Shown: piece by piece, positions 62,883-64,000 of the stretch
How the letters are laid out: every line of letters starts with the position of its first letter
Numbering within the stretch: position 1 is the stretch's first letter
Source of the DNA: Marinobacter salarius
GTDB taxonomy: Bacteria; Pseudomonadota; Gammaproteobacteria; Pseudomonadales; Oleiphilaceae
Assembly: GCF_032922745.1 (NCBI RefSeq)
Contig: NZ_CP136693.1
Span: 2,790,001 to 2,854,000 of the forward strand
DNA: 64,000 nt
Reading direction: 5' to 3'
Notes under the pieces: model-generated
What the model was told of the DNA's origin: nothing
Databases searched by the model: none
Seen by the model: the letters and a program-made list of their open reading frames with translations, nothing else
Program-made: the position numbers and the translations under genes

Positions 62883-63482
62883 TTATCTTTCTTTAAGGTC
62901 ACCTAGCTGAGTAATCAGGTCGGCTACCTGATACTCCTTCGGGTTGGACACTGCCTCTTTAACCAAGGCAAGGAATTGTTTGTGGGCCTCTTTAGAACCG
63001 TGCTTTTTCAATGTTTGTTCAATAGTCTTCCGAAATGAATCAAAATTAAGCTCTGATTCTCTCTGCTGCTCCAGCATACCTTTTTCCCAAGAAAGGGCTG
63101 ATGCCACTTGGTAAACAGCTGCATCATAGAACTTTTTCTCTTTCTTCAACTGGCCAGCCATCGAGCCGTAGATCTGGCTTTGGTCTACTGCGACCATTTC
63201 TTCTGATGGCGCTTGCCCATCTAATCCATCTGTCAGAGCTCGGTTGTATTCCGACCACGCCTCGTCCGATCTTCCTGCTTCATAGAGATATTTTGGCAAT
63301 CGAAGATAGAAGTTAGCACCATAGGACACCCCCTCAGACTTGGCGTTTTTATATGCTTGCCTCAGGGCTTCAACCGCGCCATCCCACTCCCCAGCTTTTT
63401 TCAACTGCGTGGCTTCTTTGAAAAGCTCACCGCTTGTCTTGTTCGCGACCTTAGAGCCAAATATTTTTCCGAGAAGTCCCAT
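62883..63482 (-). CDS. TPR-like cassette protein
   Basis: A 199-residue protein taken from the ATG at 63482 (GLLGKIFGSKVANK), which has GGAG upstream; the in-frame start at 63536 would lie inside the attC site. Helical repeats with LKKAGEWDGAVEALRQAY (about 27-44) and LYEAGRSDEAWSEYNRAL (about 66-83) are tetratricopeptide-like. No signal peptide is present. The start is 36 bases after an attC end. The function is unknown; it may be a scaffold or regulator. Confidence 0.72.
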   Translation of the reverse strand: MGLLGKIFGSKVANKTSGELFKEATQLKKAGEWDGAVEALRQAYKNAKSEGVSYGANFYLRLPKYLYEAGRSDEAWSEYNRALTDGLDGQAPSEEMVAVDQSQIYGSMAGQLKKEKKFYDAAVYQVASALSWEKGMLEQQRESELNFDSFRKTIEQTLKKHGSKEAHKQFLALVKEAVSNPKEYQVADLITQLGDLKER

Positions 63483-63518
63483 GAATACTCCGAATGTTGG
63501 TTGCGACTGCGGTGAAAA

Positions 63519-63602
63519 GATAATGCCGCTCAGCACGCGCGGCTACGGAATGGAGGCGCAGCCGCGATGTAGTAGACGTCGCCATGCCTGGCCTTGTTAT
63601 AC
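63519..63602 (-). other. attC-like site overlapping the stop codon of the last gene
   Basis: On the minus strand GTATAAC contains the stop codon of the terminal gene. The element folds through CGCGGCT/AGCCGCG and outer arms ATAACAAGG..CAGGCA against the complement ATAATGCCGCTCAGCA. The distal box reads CATTATC, so the cut-site G of GTT is changed to A, which may reduce recombination. The length is 84 bases. Confidence 0.62.
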
Positions 63603-64000
63603 ATTTTTTGAAAAGTGCTCCCAAACCGCCGAGCGCCACTCACTCAAATAAGGCAAGCAATTGACCAACAATAAGTCATTTTCTCCACAGAAGTCAGCAA
63701 GCAGCTCTGATAATGGATAATCGGCCGAATCCCTACTATGAAGAATGGTGTCTACTGTTTTTTGTGATTTATCCTGAAGTTCCAAAAGCCAAGAATGCCA
63801 TTCAGGTTCATGCTTCCAGTAGTTGGCCGCCGAGTGGACTAATTTTGCTACCGCGACCCCATTTGTGCTTTTGGGCCCTAATTCTCTAGCGAGGCCAGGG
63901 TCAATTTTCACGTCACGTAGAATGTCGAACAGGTATCTCTGCATTGCACAGAAACCCACACCGATTAGGTATTCTCCTTTGTCACACAAACAGTCTATAT
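63597..64000 (-). CDS. Orphan cassette protein, 5' end outside window
   Basis: The minus-strand frame is open to the window edge (…DCLCDKGEYLIGVGFCAMQRYL), so the true start is probably beyond 64000; a TTG at 63989 is a poor alternative. The visible 133 codons encode a soluble helical protein with AVAKLVHSAANYWKHEPEW, a segment I associate with cassette-borne hypothetical proteins. The stop codon lies inside an attC-like site. The function is unknown. Confidence 0.7.
   Translation of the reverse strand, partial: IDCLCDKGEYLIGVGFCAMQRYLFDILRDVKIDPGLARELGPKSTNGVAVAKLVHSAANYWKHEPEWHSWLLELQDKSQKTVDTILHSRDSADYPLSELLADFCGENDLLLVNCLPYLSEWRSAVWEHFSKNV

Noticed and set aside
54883..64000. Integrase, transposase or phage gene in the accessory region
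   Set aside because: None of the reading frames in this part shows tyrosine recombinase, DDE transposase or phage structural motifs.

Overview
The window looks like a chromosomal segment from a marine gammaproteobacterium, most likely Marinobacter or a close relative. This rests on recognisable gene families and gene order (rnd-ycgL-ycgN followed by VWA/MoxR/CoxE genes, gspAB, thrH, a DUF6160 secreted protein, an APS-type cysH) and on GC-rich coding sequence. No database search was possible, so the taxon is an inference.

Layout. Positions 1-5.7 kb hold a partial hexose-6-phosphate mutarotase, a 2OG-Fe(II) oxygenase, the 4.5S SRP RNA, the replication/recombination set dnaX-ybaB-recR, and rnd. 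Positions 5.7-11 kb hold ycgL-ycgN, a small membrane protein, a VWA membrane protein and a MoxR/CoxE pair. Positions 11.3-19.8 kb carry a tight nine-gene operon. It encodes periplasmic coiled-coil and TPR proteins, a TPR lipoprotein, one TolQ/ExbB-type channel protein, two TolR/ExbD-type proteins and a TonB-like AgmX/PglI-type protein, and it looks like a proton-driven envelope machine of unknown job. Positions 19.8-35 kb hold lipid and envelope genes (MaoC, FadD, KAS III, thioesterase, MlaA, patatin), hrpA, gspAB and dinG. Positions 35-44 kb hold a MalT-like LuxR regulator, cysB and cysH (sulfur assimilation), thrH, pabB and secreted proteins of unknown function. Positions 45-54.9 kb hold a DUF58/TgpA-type transglutaminase pair, holB-pilZ, a hydrolase/DUF4892/patatin chain, prmB and aroC.

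After aroC, at about 54.9 kb, the character changes. There is a REP-like hairpin, a 26-bp near-perfect inverted repeat, AT-richer orphan genes, dispersed 20-bp repeats and several attC-like sites lying 0-3 bp after stop codons and about 20-35 bp before the next start. I interpret 55.5-64 kb as an array of integron-type gene cassettes, mostly on the minus strand. No integrase gene is in the window, so it is either the distal end of a chromosomal integron or a cluster of attC sites lacking an integrase. Cassette products include a HEPN-like protein, a TPR protein, two lipoproteins and several unknowns.

The two most promising leads are the TolQRR/TPR operon, in which one TolR paralogue has lost the proton-carrying Asp, and the integron-like cassette array. 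Smaller leads are two CRP-type operators and two structured intergenic regions that may encode small RNAs.
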